DNA of 64,000 bases from Chondrosia reniformis (taxonomy: Eukaryota; Porifera; Demospongiae; Chondrillida; Chondrillidae): NCBI GenBank assembly GCA_947172415.1, contig OX359200.1, forward strand, positions 2,668,501-2,732,500. Reading direction: 5' to 3'. The position numbers and the translations under genes were made by a program. Shown piece by piece: positions 11,831 through 22,953 of this stretch. The number at the start of each line of letters is the position of its first letter. The stretch's first letter is position 1. The notes under the pieces are model-generated. The model saw nothing but the letters and a program-made list of their open reading frames with translations. It made no database searches and was not told the origin of the DNA.

Positions 11831-12187
11831 ACTTACAAAACCCCGGCACCGCAAAGAACTGGTGTAGTCTACAGGATTCCTTGTGGAAACTGCCCCAAAG
11901 TCTACATCGGTCAGACCAGCAGGACGCTGAAGCACCGCCTCACAGAGCACAAGAGGGCCCTGAGGTTAGGCGAGGCAGCCCAGTCAGCGGTGGCAGAGCA
12001 TGCCATGGAGGAGGACCACACCATCAAGTGGGAGGATGCAGAAGTGGTGGACCACAACCATCGGTACCGCCAGAGATGCACCCTTGAAGCCTGGCACATC
12101 CGAACAGAACGGCATAAGATGAACCGAGATGAAGGCCCGCTGCCAGGGGTGTACAACCCACTTATCCACCTCTACACACCCTCTTGA
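11831..12187 (+). pseudogene. Penelope-like GIY-YIG endonuclease, C-terminal fragment
   Basis: The open frame gives VVYRIPCGNCPKVYIGQTSR followed by TLKHRLTEHKRA. This is the GIY-YIG fold with the CX2C insertion typical of Penelope-like retroelements; the arginine of QTSR matches the catalytic position. A conserved tail (HTIKWEDAEVV, then the RHKMN region) runs to the stop at 12185-12187. The 5' side begins abruptly next to the inverted terminal repeat, so the RT part was lost at integration. The protein is more diverged from the other Penelope copies here, indicating a second family. Confidence 0.85.
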
Positions 12188-12386
12188 TTATTAGACTGTG
12201 TCACTGCATGTTAGCATATTTCAGTTACTTTATATTCCATTATACCAGTATATTACATCACAGTTAAACAATAGGACTTATACCTCATGCATGCAAGCTG
12301 TCATCCCCTAGCAACACATTTATTCACACCTTATTTCCGCTTTTTTCATGTATATAAAGTCTGCCATCTCAGTTTTGTAAGTGTTA

Positions 12387-12430
12387 ATTCCACTGATGAA
12401 GGTCCTGGATTGGACCGAAACGTTTGGAAT
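12387..12430 (+). ncRNA. hammerhead ribozyme (Penelope type), right copy
   Basis: Identical in core and stems to the inverted copy at 11783-11826: ATTCCA, CTGATGA, GGTCC/GGACC, GAAA, CGTT, TGGAAT. It lies downstream of the endonuclease stop codon, in the terminal repeat. Confidence 0.88.
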
Positions 12431-12480
12431 CTATTCTAAGTTGATTTTGGCTAGTGTGGTTCCCTCGATCGTACCGATAT

Positions 12481-13405
12481 AAATAGTACATATATAATAC
12501 AATACAATACAATAGTGTTAGAATAGTATTATATATAAATATATATTTTAGTGTACATACAACTGCTTCATATCTAGTATGTACAACTAGCACATACAAC
12601 TAGTACATACAATTAGAACATACAACCAGCAAATACAGCTAGTACATACAAGTAGTACATATACCTAGTACATACACATATAAATAGAACATATAAATAG
12701 TACGTACAACTAGTATATATAAATAGTACAAATAACTAATACAAACACCCAGTACATACAAATGTAACGAGTACATATAAGTAGTACCTACAACTAGTAT
12801 ATATAACTGGTACATACAACAATTACACACTACTAATACATTCAACTAGTATATATAACTACTACATTCGACTAGTACATACAATAGTATTGACTATACA
12901 CACAACTAGTACATACAACAGGTACACACAAATAGTACATTCAACTAGTAAATATAACTAGTTCATAAAACTAGTTCATATAACTAGTACATGCAACAAG
13001 TATCTAGTACATACAACTAGAACCTACCTAATACCTGGTATAACTAGTACAAGAATCAACAACTGGTACATACACATAGTACATACAACTAGTACAAACA
13101 ACTAGTACATACAACTAGAAACTAGTAAATACTACTAGTTCATAGAACGATTACATAATACTAGAACAGACAACTTGTATATACATTTAGTACATAGCTA
13201 ATATTTATAACTAGTATATGCATACAATTATAACGTACAACTGGTACATAACTAGTACACACAACTAGGACATACAACTACTACAAACAATTAGTACATA
13301 CAACTACTACATACAACTTCTACATAAAACTAGTACCTACAACAAGTAAATATAATTAGAACTAGTACATAAAACTAGGGCATACAACTAGTACATACAC
13401 CAACT
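12481..13405 (+). repeat. satellite A block
   Basis: Diverged 13-bp repeats; a short AATACAATACAATA stretch near 12500. The last 12 bases (CATACACCAACT) are duplicated after LINE copy 2. Confidence 0.9.
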
Positions 13406-15188
13406 TTAGAAACAAAAGCCTTAACGGAGAACCTTGTTGCTTCTTGCCTTAGTTTACTAAGGCAAGGCGTATGTGGCTTGGACAACCCTCAGTCAGTTGT
13501 GTTTTCCCTTCTTCGGGTTTTTGCCTCTTTCCGGCAGCAGCAGACAGGTGCAAGTCGGGCCAAAGTTGACCGTCATAATAGGAGGGAGTACCTCCATACA
13601 CCAATCCACCACCGCTTTCCAGAGGTTGACAGGCAAGGACTGGGACAGGACTACTTATCGTCCAGGCCCCAATCCCTCAACAGATAGATGTCGCCTCATT
13701 ATCCTCACAGCCGAACAGAGAACAGTTCTCTGCATGGCTCTCATCACTTCTACTGCACTTTTTGAGAGCTTTGGAATTCCCCTAAGGTCTTCCAGGAGCG
13801 TCTCCACTGTCCCCAAAGCACCAATTATCATCGGGACTACCTTAATTCGGTAGACCCTAAATTGTTTCCTCATATCAGCCGCCAGCTTGTAGTACTTTTG
13901 GAATTTCTCTTGCCGTCTTCCATTAATATTGCTGTCAGTAGGTACTGACATTTTGATAATGTAGATGGACTTACATATCCGATCCTCAACACTAAGTCTG
14001 GCCTTTTATTCTGTCATTTCTTCATCTGTAGGGATGCTAGGATACCACAAGATTTTGATAGACCTATTCTCATAGACTGGTTTTTAAAATTCCTTTGGCT
14101 CACACATGTTTAGTATGTGTTTGACTGTTTCCATAGCCTTGCCACATTAGGAGGCTAGAATTCCTCAGAATCCTATTTTGGAACCACCTAGTGTGCAGCA
14201 CATCATCTTGGTCTGCAAGAATCAGAGCCTCAGTTTGAGGTCTGAGTCTCCCCTCAGAAAGCCACACATAAGACTCCCTATTTGTGACTTGTCTGTGGTA
14301 TGAGCCCTGGTGAGACTTTTCAGCTAGGTTACTATTTAACCTTTCAATCTGAGCCTCCCAGAGCTCACGTGCCACTCTCCTCCACTCTCTTACACTATTT
14401 TGTGAGGGATCTGTCTTTAGCCACATTTCCGGTTCTAGTTCTATTCCGTGGCTTCCCAGTATCAATCTGGCTTCTTTCAAGACAGTCCTCCTCTGTTTTG
14501 AGCACTCCAGCCACTTTTGGCATACTTCTTTTCCATGGGCTTACTTTCTCGGTAGAGCTCCATGATGATATAATCCCTCTGAAGTTTCCAGATCACCCCT
14601 TGGATCCTTCTCCTTCTAGAGGCACCTTGCGGTGCATCATTAACCAAATTGAAATCTCGGCTACCAGTGACTAGCAATACTCCGTCTCCCACCAAGTTCC
14701 TTTTGGCATGGAAGGCAAGGGTTCGACCGGTCTGAGGCAAATGTGGGTATTTGCTCAGCCATTCCTGCTCTAAACGCTTCTGATAGCCACCTCTTTTGGG
14801 TTCAGATCGCTCATAGCAATCAATTAGTGCCCTAACCATTTCCTCGGTCCAGAGGGCTGGTTGGCCCGTCATAGGGACCAAAGAAAGGCTATTACATTCA
14901 GGTACATCTACCTGTGAGGCACCAGTGGAATCACCTATTCTGGTTGACCCAGGGTTTTCTTCATCACTGGTGCACCTAGGCCACAGCCTGTCTTGAAAAT
15001 TGTTATTCTCATGACGTAACGTAACCCAGTGAAACTGTCAGACAGGGGGTTAGCCCATGCTGACAAGGAGGTTGACTTAGCCACAGGATGCCATATGAGG
15101 GGCTAAGCACCCTGCTCCGTCGGGGGGTTGAACTGGACAATACCCATCCTCTTCTCAGTTTGGAACCACAGCCTCCAATTCCCACGAC
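13406..15188 (-). mobile_element. R2-type LINE copy 2, internally deleted, with TSD
   Basis: Both element ends match copy 1, and a 12-bp duplication CATACACCAACT flanks it (13394-13405 and 15189-15200). About 2.4 kb covering the RT is missing: sequence jumps at ~14520 from the region after the RT (CCACTTTTGG) to the N-terminal region (TTTTCCATGGGC). Smaller deletions lie near 14085 and 14147. An intact pair of ends with no RT suggests a derivative that moved in trans, or later deletion. Confidence 0.88.
13655..14881 (-). pseudogene. LINE copy 2 coding remnants (N-terminal HTH pair plus C-terminal endonuclease pieces)
   Basis: The frame 14881-14477 shows both N-terminal units in tandem: WTEEMVRALIDCYERSEPKR, then after ~60 residues YIIMELYRESKPMEKKYA. 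Their spacing and residues are alike, so they look like a tandem domain duplication. The probable ATG is the one followed by TGQPALW. The frame then joins the post-RT region (KEARLILGSHG, then SHQGSYHRQVTNRESYVWLS). The CCHC knuckle is damaged (CRECGK lost). The C-terminal segment 13951-13655 ends GLGPGR then stop, giving the family's natural C-terminus. Confidence 0.8.
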
Positions 15189-16208
15189 CATACACCAACT
15201 ACATATAACTAGTAAATACACATATACCTTGTAATTATAAATAGTACATACAACTAGTACATACAGCTAGTGCATACAACTAGTATATATACCTAGTTCA
15301 CAAAGATATAACTACTACATACACAAATAACTGGTACTTATAAATAGTACATACAAATAGTTGATACAACTAGTGCATACTACTGCTACATACAATTAAT
15401 ACCTACAACTAGTAAATATAACCAGAACTAGTTCATAAAACTGGTGCATACAACTAGTACATGTAATTAGTACATACAACTAGTACATCCAAAGAGAAAA
15501 CACAAATAGCACATACAACTAGTACATACAACTAGTACATTCAATTAGAACATACAACTAGTACAAACAAATAGGACATTTAACTAGTACTACATATAGC
15601 TAGTACATACACATATACCTAGTAATTATAAATATAACATAAAACTAGTACCTTCCTAGTACATAGTATAACTAGTACAGGAACCTACAACTAGTACACA
15701 CTACTATTACACACAAATAGAACTTACAACTTGTACAGAGCTAGAACATACAACTAGTATATATATACAACTAGTACACACAACTAGTACATTCAATTAG
15801 AACATACAACTAGTACAAACAAATAGGACATTTAACTAGTACTACATATAGCTAGTACATACACATATACCTAGTAATTATAAATATAACATAAAACTAG
15901 TACCTTCCTAGTACATAGTATAACTAGTACAGGAACCTACAACTAGTACACACTACTATTACACACAAATAGAACTTACAACTTGTACAGAGCTAGAACA
16001 TACAACTAGTATATATATACAACTAGTACACACAACTAGTACATACAATAAGTAGATACAACTACTACATACAACTCCAACATACAACTAGTACCTACAA
16101 CTAGTAAATATAGCTAGTGCTAGTCCATACAAGAAGTACATAGAACGAGTACATAAAACTTGGACCTATAACTAGTACTCACACCTACTACATATAACTA
16201 GTACATAA
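15189..16208 (+). repeat. satellite A block with 252-bp tandem duplication
   Basis: Diverged 13-bp repeats. Within it, about 15533-15784 recurs almost unchanged at about 15785-16036; the marker TACATTCAATTAGAACATAC sits at the same phase in both. Confidence 0.88.
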
Positions 16209-16611
16209 ACAAGTATTTCGAGTTTAAAAACTCGTGAGGCTGCTGCCCCCCAAATTAACTCGAACTACTTGGCCGCATCGTTGGGATTTAATATACATAT
16301 TCGGAATACTAACGATTGAGGACACTTAAGTGTCCTGAACTTTATAAATAACGATGGAAAAGGTTCGTTAACCAAAGCTTCCAGAATGCCGCCATTTGCA
16401 AAAATGATGTATTGACGTATAAATTAAGTGTAACCATAGTTACGTATGAACTCGTATTATACATATATCGACGTATAAAATAAGTGTTATAATAATTGCG
16501 TATGAACCCGTATTATATATATAGATATATATATATATCTTTCCATAACATGAAGCCATACAACGTAATCGACAAATGAAAACAATATAAGGGGCTGCCA
16601 CAGGCAGCCCC
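16209..16611 (+). mobile_element. hairpin-ended element, copy a (subfamily 1)
   Basis: The left end folds: AAGTATTTCGAGTT pairs with AACTCGAACTACTT around a GC-rich inner hairpin. The right end is a perfect hairpin GGGGCTGCC / GGCAGCCCC. The interior has an 18-bp perfect palindrome AGGACACTTAAGTGTCCT (16320-16337) and a TATATA run. No coding frame and no target-site duplication. Structure at both ends is shared with 20762 and 33390. It resembles Helentron-associated non-autonomous elements or foldback elements, but the class is not established. Confidence 0.6.
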
Positions 16612-18264
16612 TAAAAATAACTGGTACATATAAATAGTGCATCCTTATAGCACATACAACTAGTACATAAAACTAGTACATACAACTAGTATTTACAATT
16701 AGTATGTACAACTAGTTCATCCACAACTAGTACATACAACTAGTTCATGAAACTTGTCGATACAACTAGTACACACAAATAATTCGTACAACTTGTAACT
16801 AGTTCATATAACTAGTACATGCAACAAGGACATACAAATAGTACGTTCATCTAGTACATACAACTAGGACAAACAACAAGGACATATAACTAGTACATAC
16901 ACCTACTACATATAACTAGTACATCAATATATAACTAGTACATACAACTAGTATTTCCAATTAGAATGTAAAACTACTTCATTCAACTAGTAACTAGTAC
17001 ATATAACTTGCACATACAACTAGTACATACAACTAGTACTTGCAACTAATACATACAACTTGTTCATAAAACAAGTACATACAACTAGTACATACAACTA
17101 GTACATACAACTAGTATATACCTAGTAGCTAGTATAACTAGTACAAAAACCTACAACTAGTACATTCAACTGGTACATACAACTAGTTCATACACATATA
17201 GCTATTACATATAAAGAGTACACATACCTAGTTCATACAACTAGTACATACAACTAGTACTTAAAACTAGTACATACAAGTAGTATTACAACTACTACGC
17301 ACAAATAGCATATACAACTAATACATACAACTAGTACATACATACAAATAGCACATACAATTAGTACATACAATTAGTACATACAACTAGTACATAAAAG
17401 TAGTTCAAACAACTAGGACATATAACTGGTGCACACACCTACTACATATAACTAGTACCTACCCATAATCCTAGTCCATATAAATAGTACATACAACTAG
17501 TACAAACAACTAGTACATACAACTAGCATATACCCACAACTACTACATTAAACTAGTACATATAACTAGTAGCGCATATAACTAGTACATATAACTAGAG
17601 CATATAACTATTACATGCAACTAGTACATACAACTGGTACATTTAACTAGTACATACAACTATGACAAACAACTAGGACATATAAATAGTACATACACCA
17701 ACTAAATATAACTATTAAATACACATATACCTTGTAATTATAAATAGTACATACAATTAGTACATACAACTAGTGCATACAACTAGTATATATAACTAGT
17801 TCACAAACATATAACTACTACATATAACTGGTACTTATAAATAGTACATACACAAAGTACAGACAAATAGTACATACTACTAGTACCTACAACTGCTACA
17901 CACAACTAGTACCTACAACTAGTAAATATACAAAAAACTAGTTCATAAAACTGTTGCATACAGCTAGTACATGCGATTAGTACATACATCCAAACAGTAC
18001 ACACAAATAGTACATAAAACTAGTTCATACAACTAGTACATTCAATTAGAACATACAGCTAGTACAGGACATATAACTAGTGCATACACCTACTACATAT
18101 AACTAATACATACACATATACCCAGAAATTATAAATAGTACATAAAACTAGTATCTAGTACATACAACTAGTACTTCCTAGAACCTAGTACAACTAGTAC
18201 AAGAACCTACAACTAGTACACACACCTATTACATACAATTAGAACATACAACTAGTACATAGCT
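16612..18264 (+). repeat. satellite A block
   Basis: Diverged 13-bp repeats; nothing else seen. The last 11 bases (AGTACATAGCT) recur with one change after the next insertion. Confidence 0.9.
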
Positions 18265-18370
18265 GAAGGAATAACGATTTCTTCTAGCTGTATCAAAGTT
18301 ATCTTTGTAAAGGTTCATCTTTTGAATTTGGGAGTGTCTAGAGACGCAGCTGTTTTTACGACTCTTCTTT

Positions 18371-18411
18371 CTGCCAAACGTTTCGACCCTGGGGGTCTTC
18401 TTCAGTGACTG
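18371..18411 (-). ncRNA. hammerhead ribozyme (Penelope type)
   Basis: Minus strand: core CTGAAGA (position 7 may vary), stem II GACCC/GGGTC with loop CCA, core GAAA, CGTT, stem I CAGTCA with TGGCAG (one mismatch and a G-T pair). Stem III again is only AACGTT. Confidence 0.75.
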
Positions 18412-18436
18412 ATGTTGGTCCTCAAGGTGTCTACAT

Positions 18437-19107
18437 TTATAGGAATCTTTTCCCGCCATTTTTGATTACCTCATCAGTGATGTCATCGGTTACATCATTT
18501 CCGGAAGAAGGAGAGTTGAAGGGAGAATTCATAAAAAAGGGTTTCCAACCACTTCTTAGTACAATTCCTTGATCTAAGTTCATTCTCACCTGACATTGTT
18601 GGATCTTCAGGGCTTGTTTAATCCTTCTTCTGTACCAGTTCTCTTTCCTCTCCACCACTCTGGCTTGACTCCACTCAATTGGATGGCCAGTTTTTAGGGT
18701 GTGAACAGCTAAGCCATTGTTCACATCCCCCATCCTTACAGTACGTTCTTCCTGTTTCTCCAGTGTACACTGCAGGGCAACTAGAACAGGGGATCAGGTA
18801 AACGGCACCTTTAATATCCATGGTAGGCTGTGGTTGTTTAGGCCCAGAGAGGATACTCCTCAGTGATCCCTGCTTTGTGAAGATGGTTTCAATGTTCATC
18901 TTCCGGCATGCTCTGGAGATCATTTCACTGAGGCCTTTCACATATGGAATAGAAAGTTTTCGTTTACCATCTACCCTACTTCCCTGGCTCCGTTGTCTCC
19001 TTCTTCATGTGCCTAGCAGCAACCTTACTGGGGAATCCATTGGCCTGGAGTACCACTTTCAGGTGCTCTTTTTTCTCTTGGAGGACACTGGATCCAGCAC
19101 CAACAAT
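18437..19107 (-). pseudogene. Penelope-like RT C-terminus and GIY-YIG endonuclease, broken
   Basis: Pieces in several frames match the better copy at 22940-24487: SSVLQEKKEHLK, VKGLSEMISRACRKMNIETI, GAVYLIPCSSCPAVYTGETG, then after a ~47-bp deletion inside the endonuclease, NNGLAVHTLKTGHPIEWSQA. The deletion removes the LKVRMAEHKRG helix after the GIY-YIG strands. The frame ends with VTDDITDEVIKNGGK. No active endonuclease can be made. Confidence 0.85.
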
Positions 19108-19396
19108 AATGAACAATGGCTTAGCTGTTCACGCCCTAAAAACTGGCCATCCAATTGAGTGGAGCCAAGCCAGAGTGGTGGAGAGGGAAGAGAACTGGTA
19201 CAGAAGAAGGATTAAACAAGCCCTGAAGATCCAACAATGTCAGGTGAGAATGAACTTAGATCAAGGAATTGTACTAAGAAGTGGTTGGAAACCCTTTTTT
19301 ATGAATTCTCCCTTCAACTCTCCTTCTTCCGGAAATAATGTAACCGATGACATCACTGATGAGGTAATCGAAAATGGCGGGAACAGATGCCTATAA
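19108..19396 (+). pseudogene. Penelope-like endonuclease C-terminus, duplicated inverted copy
   Basis: Plus-strand copy of the same C-terminal ~95 residues (NNGLAVHALKTGHPIEWSQA onward) facing the left half. It starts abruptly at the inversion joint near 19100 and runs to its stop at 19394-19396. Confidence 0.85.
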
Positions 19397-19421
19397 ATGT
19401 AGACACCTTGAGGACCAACAT

Positions 19422-19462
19422 CAGTCATTGAAGAAGACCCCCAGGGTCGAAACGTTTGGCAG
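19422..19462 (+). ncRNA. hammerhead ribozyme remnant
   Basis: Same layout as the left copy, but the core reads TTGAAGA instead of CTGAAGA, changing an essential C. Stem II GACCC/GGGTC and GAAA are kept. Probably inactive. Confidence 0.6.
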
Positions 19463-19532
19463 AAAGAAGAGTCGGAAAAAGAGCTGCGTCTCTAGACACT
19501 CCCAAAGTCGAAAGATGAACCTTTACAAAGAT

Positions 19533-20761
19533 AGAACATAGCTAGTACATACAACTAGTATACACATACAACTAGTACACACAACTAGTACATACAATTA
19601 GTACATACAACAACTTCATACAACTACCAAATACCACTAGTACCTACAACTAGTAAATATAGATAGTACTAGGCCATACAACAAATACCTAGAACGAGTA
19701 CATAAAACTAGGACCTATAACTAGTACTCACACCTACTACATATAACTAGTACATAAATTAATAACTAGTACATATAAATAGAGCATCCTTATAGTACAT
19801 ACAACTAGTCCATAAAACTAGTACATCCAACTAGAAACCAATACATACAACTAGTATATACATAAAATTAGGACATACAACTAGTATTTTCAATTAGTAC
19901 GTACAACTAGTTCATACAGCTAGTAACTAGTACATATAACTAGCACATGCAACTAGTACATATACAACTAGTCCATAAAACTAGTACATCCAACTAGAAA
20001 CCAATACATACAACTAGTATATACATAAAATTAGGACATACAACTAGTATTTTCAATTAGTACGTACAACTAGTTCATACAACTAGTAACTAGTACATAT
20101 AACTAGCACATGCAACTAGTACATACAACTAGTTAATAAAACTAGTACATACAACTAGTACACACAACTAGGTTCATACAACTAGTAACTAGTACATATA
20201 ACTAGTACATGCAACAAGTACATACAACTAGTATATTCATCTAGTACATACAACTAGGACAAACAACTAGGACATATAACTAGTACATACACCTACTACA
20301 TATAACTAGTACATACAACTAGTATTTGCAATTAGTACGTACAAGTACTTCATACAACTAGTAACTAGTACATATAACTAGTAAATACAACTACGGTATA
20401 TACAACTAGTTCATGCAACTACAATACATACAACTAGTTCATACAAGTTTACACACAACTAGTATATATAACCAATTCATACACATATAACTAGTACATA
20501 TAACTAGTACATAAACTAGTATATGAAACTAGTACATAGAACTATTACAAATAACTAGTATATACAAGTGGTACAAACCACTAGTTCATGCAACTATTCC
20601 ATTTAACTAGTACATACAATGAGAACGTATATCTAGTATCTAGTACCTACAACTAATACCTACAACCTGTAAATATAACTAGTACTAGTCTATACAACTA
20701 GTATTTGCAACTAGAACATATAACTAGTACACACACCTAGTACATATAACTAATACATAAC
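19533..20761 (+). repeat. satellite A block with 163-bp tandem duplication
   Basis: Diverged 13-bp repeats. A segment starting GTCCATAAAACTAG at 19808 recurs at 19971 with only a few differences, a period of 163 bp. Confidence 0.88.
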
Positions 20762-21144
20762 AAGTAGTTCGAGTTTAAAAAACTCGTGGGGTGCCAGGCG
20801 CCCCTAAGTAAACTCAAACTACTCGGCTGGTTCTTATAGATATCCGGTTAACCGATTTCCGATTGACTCTTGTTGACCGTCAATTTTTCAAGGCCATATC
20901 TCGTAGAAAACGTTTTTGCCAAAGCTTTACGTTACATAGTATTAGTAAGGGTAGTTTTTAAGTCCATTTCGTTCGTTCAATGTTCTACGCTAAGGAAGAG
21001 AAAGCTAATTTTAAGCTAGAAAACGAAAGCTAGCCGCACGTCCACCATTTTTTGACAGATATATATATATATACAAGACTACGAACAGGAAGCCATACGT
21101 CAACATAATTTTTGAAAACAATATAGGGGCGCCTATGGCGCCCC
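20762..21144 (+). mobile_element. hairpin-ended element, copy b (subfamily 2)
   Basis: The left end folds: GTAGTTCGAGTTTA pairs with TAAACTCAAACTAC around an inner GGGGTGCC / GGCGCCCC hairpin. The right end is GGGGCGCC TAT GGCGCCCC. The interior has a TATATA run and AAGCCATACGTCAACATAA. It matches copy c over its whole length in reverse. No coding frame or duplication of target seen. Confidence 0.65.
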
Positions 21145-21547
21145 AAAAATATAACTAGTACATATAATTATTACATAAACATAGTACATACAGCTAGTTT
21201 ATACAACTACTACATACAACAAGTACATAGAACGAGTACATAAAACCAGGACCTATAACTAGTACAAACACCTTCTACATACAACTAGAACACACAACTA
21301 GTACATAGCTAGTACATACAACTAGTATAAACATACAACTAGTACACACAACTAGTACATACAACCACCACATACAATTAGTACCTACACCTAGTAAATA
21401 TAGCTAGTACTAGTCCATACAACTAGTACATACAACTAGTACTTGCCACTAATACATATAACTAGTACACACTCCTACTACATATAACTAATAGATAATA
21501 ATTTAACTAGTACATATAAATAGTGCATACATATATTACATACAACC
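21145..21547 (+). repeat. satellite A block
   Basis: Diverged 13-bp repeats; nothing else seen. Confidence 0.9.
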
Positions 21548-22097
21548 AGTACAACTGCCGAAAATGTCGGCAAAGTGTTGTTGTGAAGAAAATAGTTTTA
21601 TGCGTTGTCTAGAAGAACAGTTGGACAACGCCGATGGTTTCATAGTGATCAGTAAGTGTTGCTATACAACACTGTTGGCCTTGGTATCGATTCCTTCTTC
21701 ATTAGTCAAGTTATGGCCAAATTTGTGCTCGTTAATTACACTTAATAGTCACATTTTCTTTATTATCTCAAGAAAGGAAGGCTGTATTAAAACCGAGGCC
21801 GAGAGATTTTTAGTTTAACCTATAAGGATTCCAATGATGTACAGAAATTGGCTGTTGCTATTCCTAGAACTAAGCACAAACATTAGGAGTGTTGTAAACG
21901 GGTGCTAATTCGGGGGAAAATTTCAAAGAAAACGTTTATTCGATGCCCTTCAGAAGTGGTAAGACTATAATTCTAACCATAAAGACTTAAAATATAAATT
22001 TTGAAAGGCATTAGTTATTCCTATGTTGAGCAAATAACTTGTAAAAGCGTTAACGGTTTAACGCAATTTAACGCAGAACAGCCATACGGAGCCTGTG
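21548..22097. other. unidentified 550-bp island in satellite A
   Basis: Non-satellite sequence. It starts with a small hairpin (TGCCGAAAATGTCGGCA). An 84-codon open frame at 21564-21818 begins MSAKCCCEENSFMRCLEEQL, with a cysteine-rich start and a hydrophobic middle; it has no family I recognise and may be chance. The right end has three GTTAACG/TTTAACGC-like repeats. No inverted ends or target duplication found. Confidence 0.35.
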
Positions 22098-22609
22098 TAC
22101 ATATAACTAGTTCATGCAACCAGTACATACAACTAGTACGTACAACAAGTTCATAAAAGTAGTACATACAATATAACCAGTTCATACTACTAGTTCATAC
22201 AACTAGTACATATATCTAGGACACAAACATATAACTAGTGCATATAAATGTTACATACAACTAGTACAAACTACAAGTACATACAACTAGTATATACACA
22301 CAGCTACTACAATAAACTAGTACATATTACTAGTACATATAATTAGTACATCGAACTAGTATATATAACTAGTGCATATAACTAGTACATAAAAATTGTA
22401 CATACAAGTACGTAGAACATACTACTAGTACATATAACTAGTAAATACAACCAGTGTACATATAACTAGTTCATGCAACTAATGACTAGAACATACAACT
22501 AGTACATACAAGTAGTACACACAACTAGTACACACAACTAGTACATATAACTAGTTCATTCAACTAATAACTAGAACATATAACGAGTATATGCAACTTA
22601 TACATACAA
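22098..22609 (+). repeat. satellite A block
   Basis: Diverged 13-bp repeats; the last 11 bases TATACATACAA (22599-22609) are duplicated at 24731-24741. Confidence 0.9.
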
Positions 22610-22715
22610 TAATGGAATAAGGATTTCTTCTAACTGCGTCGAACTTATCTTTGTAAAGGTTCATCTTTCGACTTTTAGAGCATCTAGAGACGCAGTTTTT
22701 TCCAATTCTTCTGTC

Positions 22716-22756
22716 TGCTAAATGTTTTGACCCTGGGGGTCTTCTTCAGTGACTGG
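22716..22756 (-). ncRNA. hammerhead ribozyme remnant
   Basis: Minus strand CTGAAGA, GACCC/GGGTC, but the second core reads AAAA instead of GAAA and the following palindrome is CATT. Probably inactive. Confidence 0.6.
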
Positions 22757-22780
22757 TGGTGGTCTTCAAGGTGTCTTCAT

Positions 22781-22953
22781 TTATAGGCATCTTTTCCCAC
22801 CATTTTCGATTACCTCATCAGTGATGTCATCGGTTACGTCATTTCCGGAGGAAGGAGAGGTGAAGGGAGTATTCATAAAAGAGGGTTTCCAACCACTTCT
22901 TAGTACAAATCCTTGATCTAAGTTCATTCTTACCTGACATTGTTGGATCTTGA
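22781..22953 (-). pseudogene. Penelope endonuclease C-terminus, inverted piece
   Basis: Minus strand encodes IQQCQVRMNLDQGFVLRSGW and the tail to VIENGGKRCL then stop. It duplicates, in reverse, the end of the main frame at 24430-24590. It joins the RT part abruptly at about 22953. Confidence 0.8.

Larger units (their letters stand above)
11699..12480 (+). mobile_element. Penelope-like element, 5'-truncated, inverted terminal repeats
   Basis: Flanked by a 13-bp duplication, AAATAGTACATAT (11686-11698 and 12481-12493). A 34-base tail (11699-11732) precedes an inverted copy of the terminal repeat (ATATCGGTACG at 11733 onward). The direct copy ends at 12480 with CGTACCGATAT. Each repeat carries a hammerhead core in opposite orientation. 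Between them lie only the C-terminal endonuclease part and ~200 bp of 3' non-coding sequence. The RT is missing. Confidence 0.85.
18265..19532. mobile_element. Penelope-like element, head-to-head inverted halves, RT mostly missing
   Basis: Flanked by 11-bp near-duplicates (AGTACATAGCT at 18254-18264, AGAACATAGCT at 19533-19543). A 36-base tail (18265-18300) precedes an inverted terminal repeat starting ATCTTTGTAAAGG. The left half reads on the minus strand up to about 19107 and includes the end of the RT and the endonuclease. The right half (about 19108-19532) reads on the plus strand and repeats only the C-terminal part and terminal repeat, ending CCTTTACAAAGAT. Confidence 0.85.
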
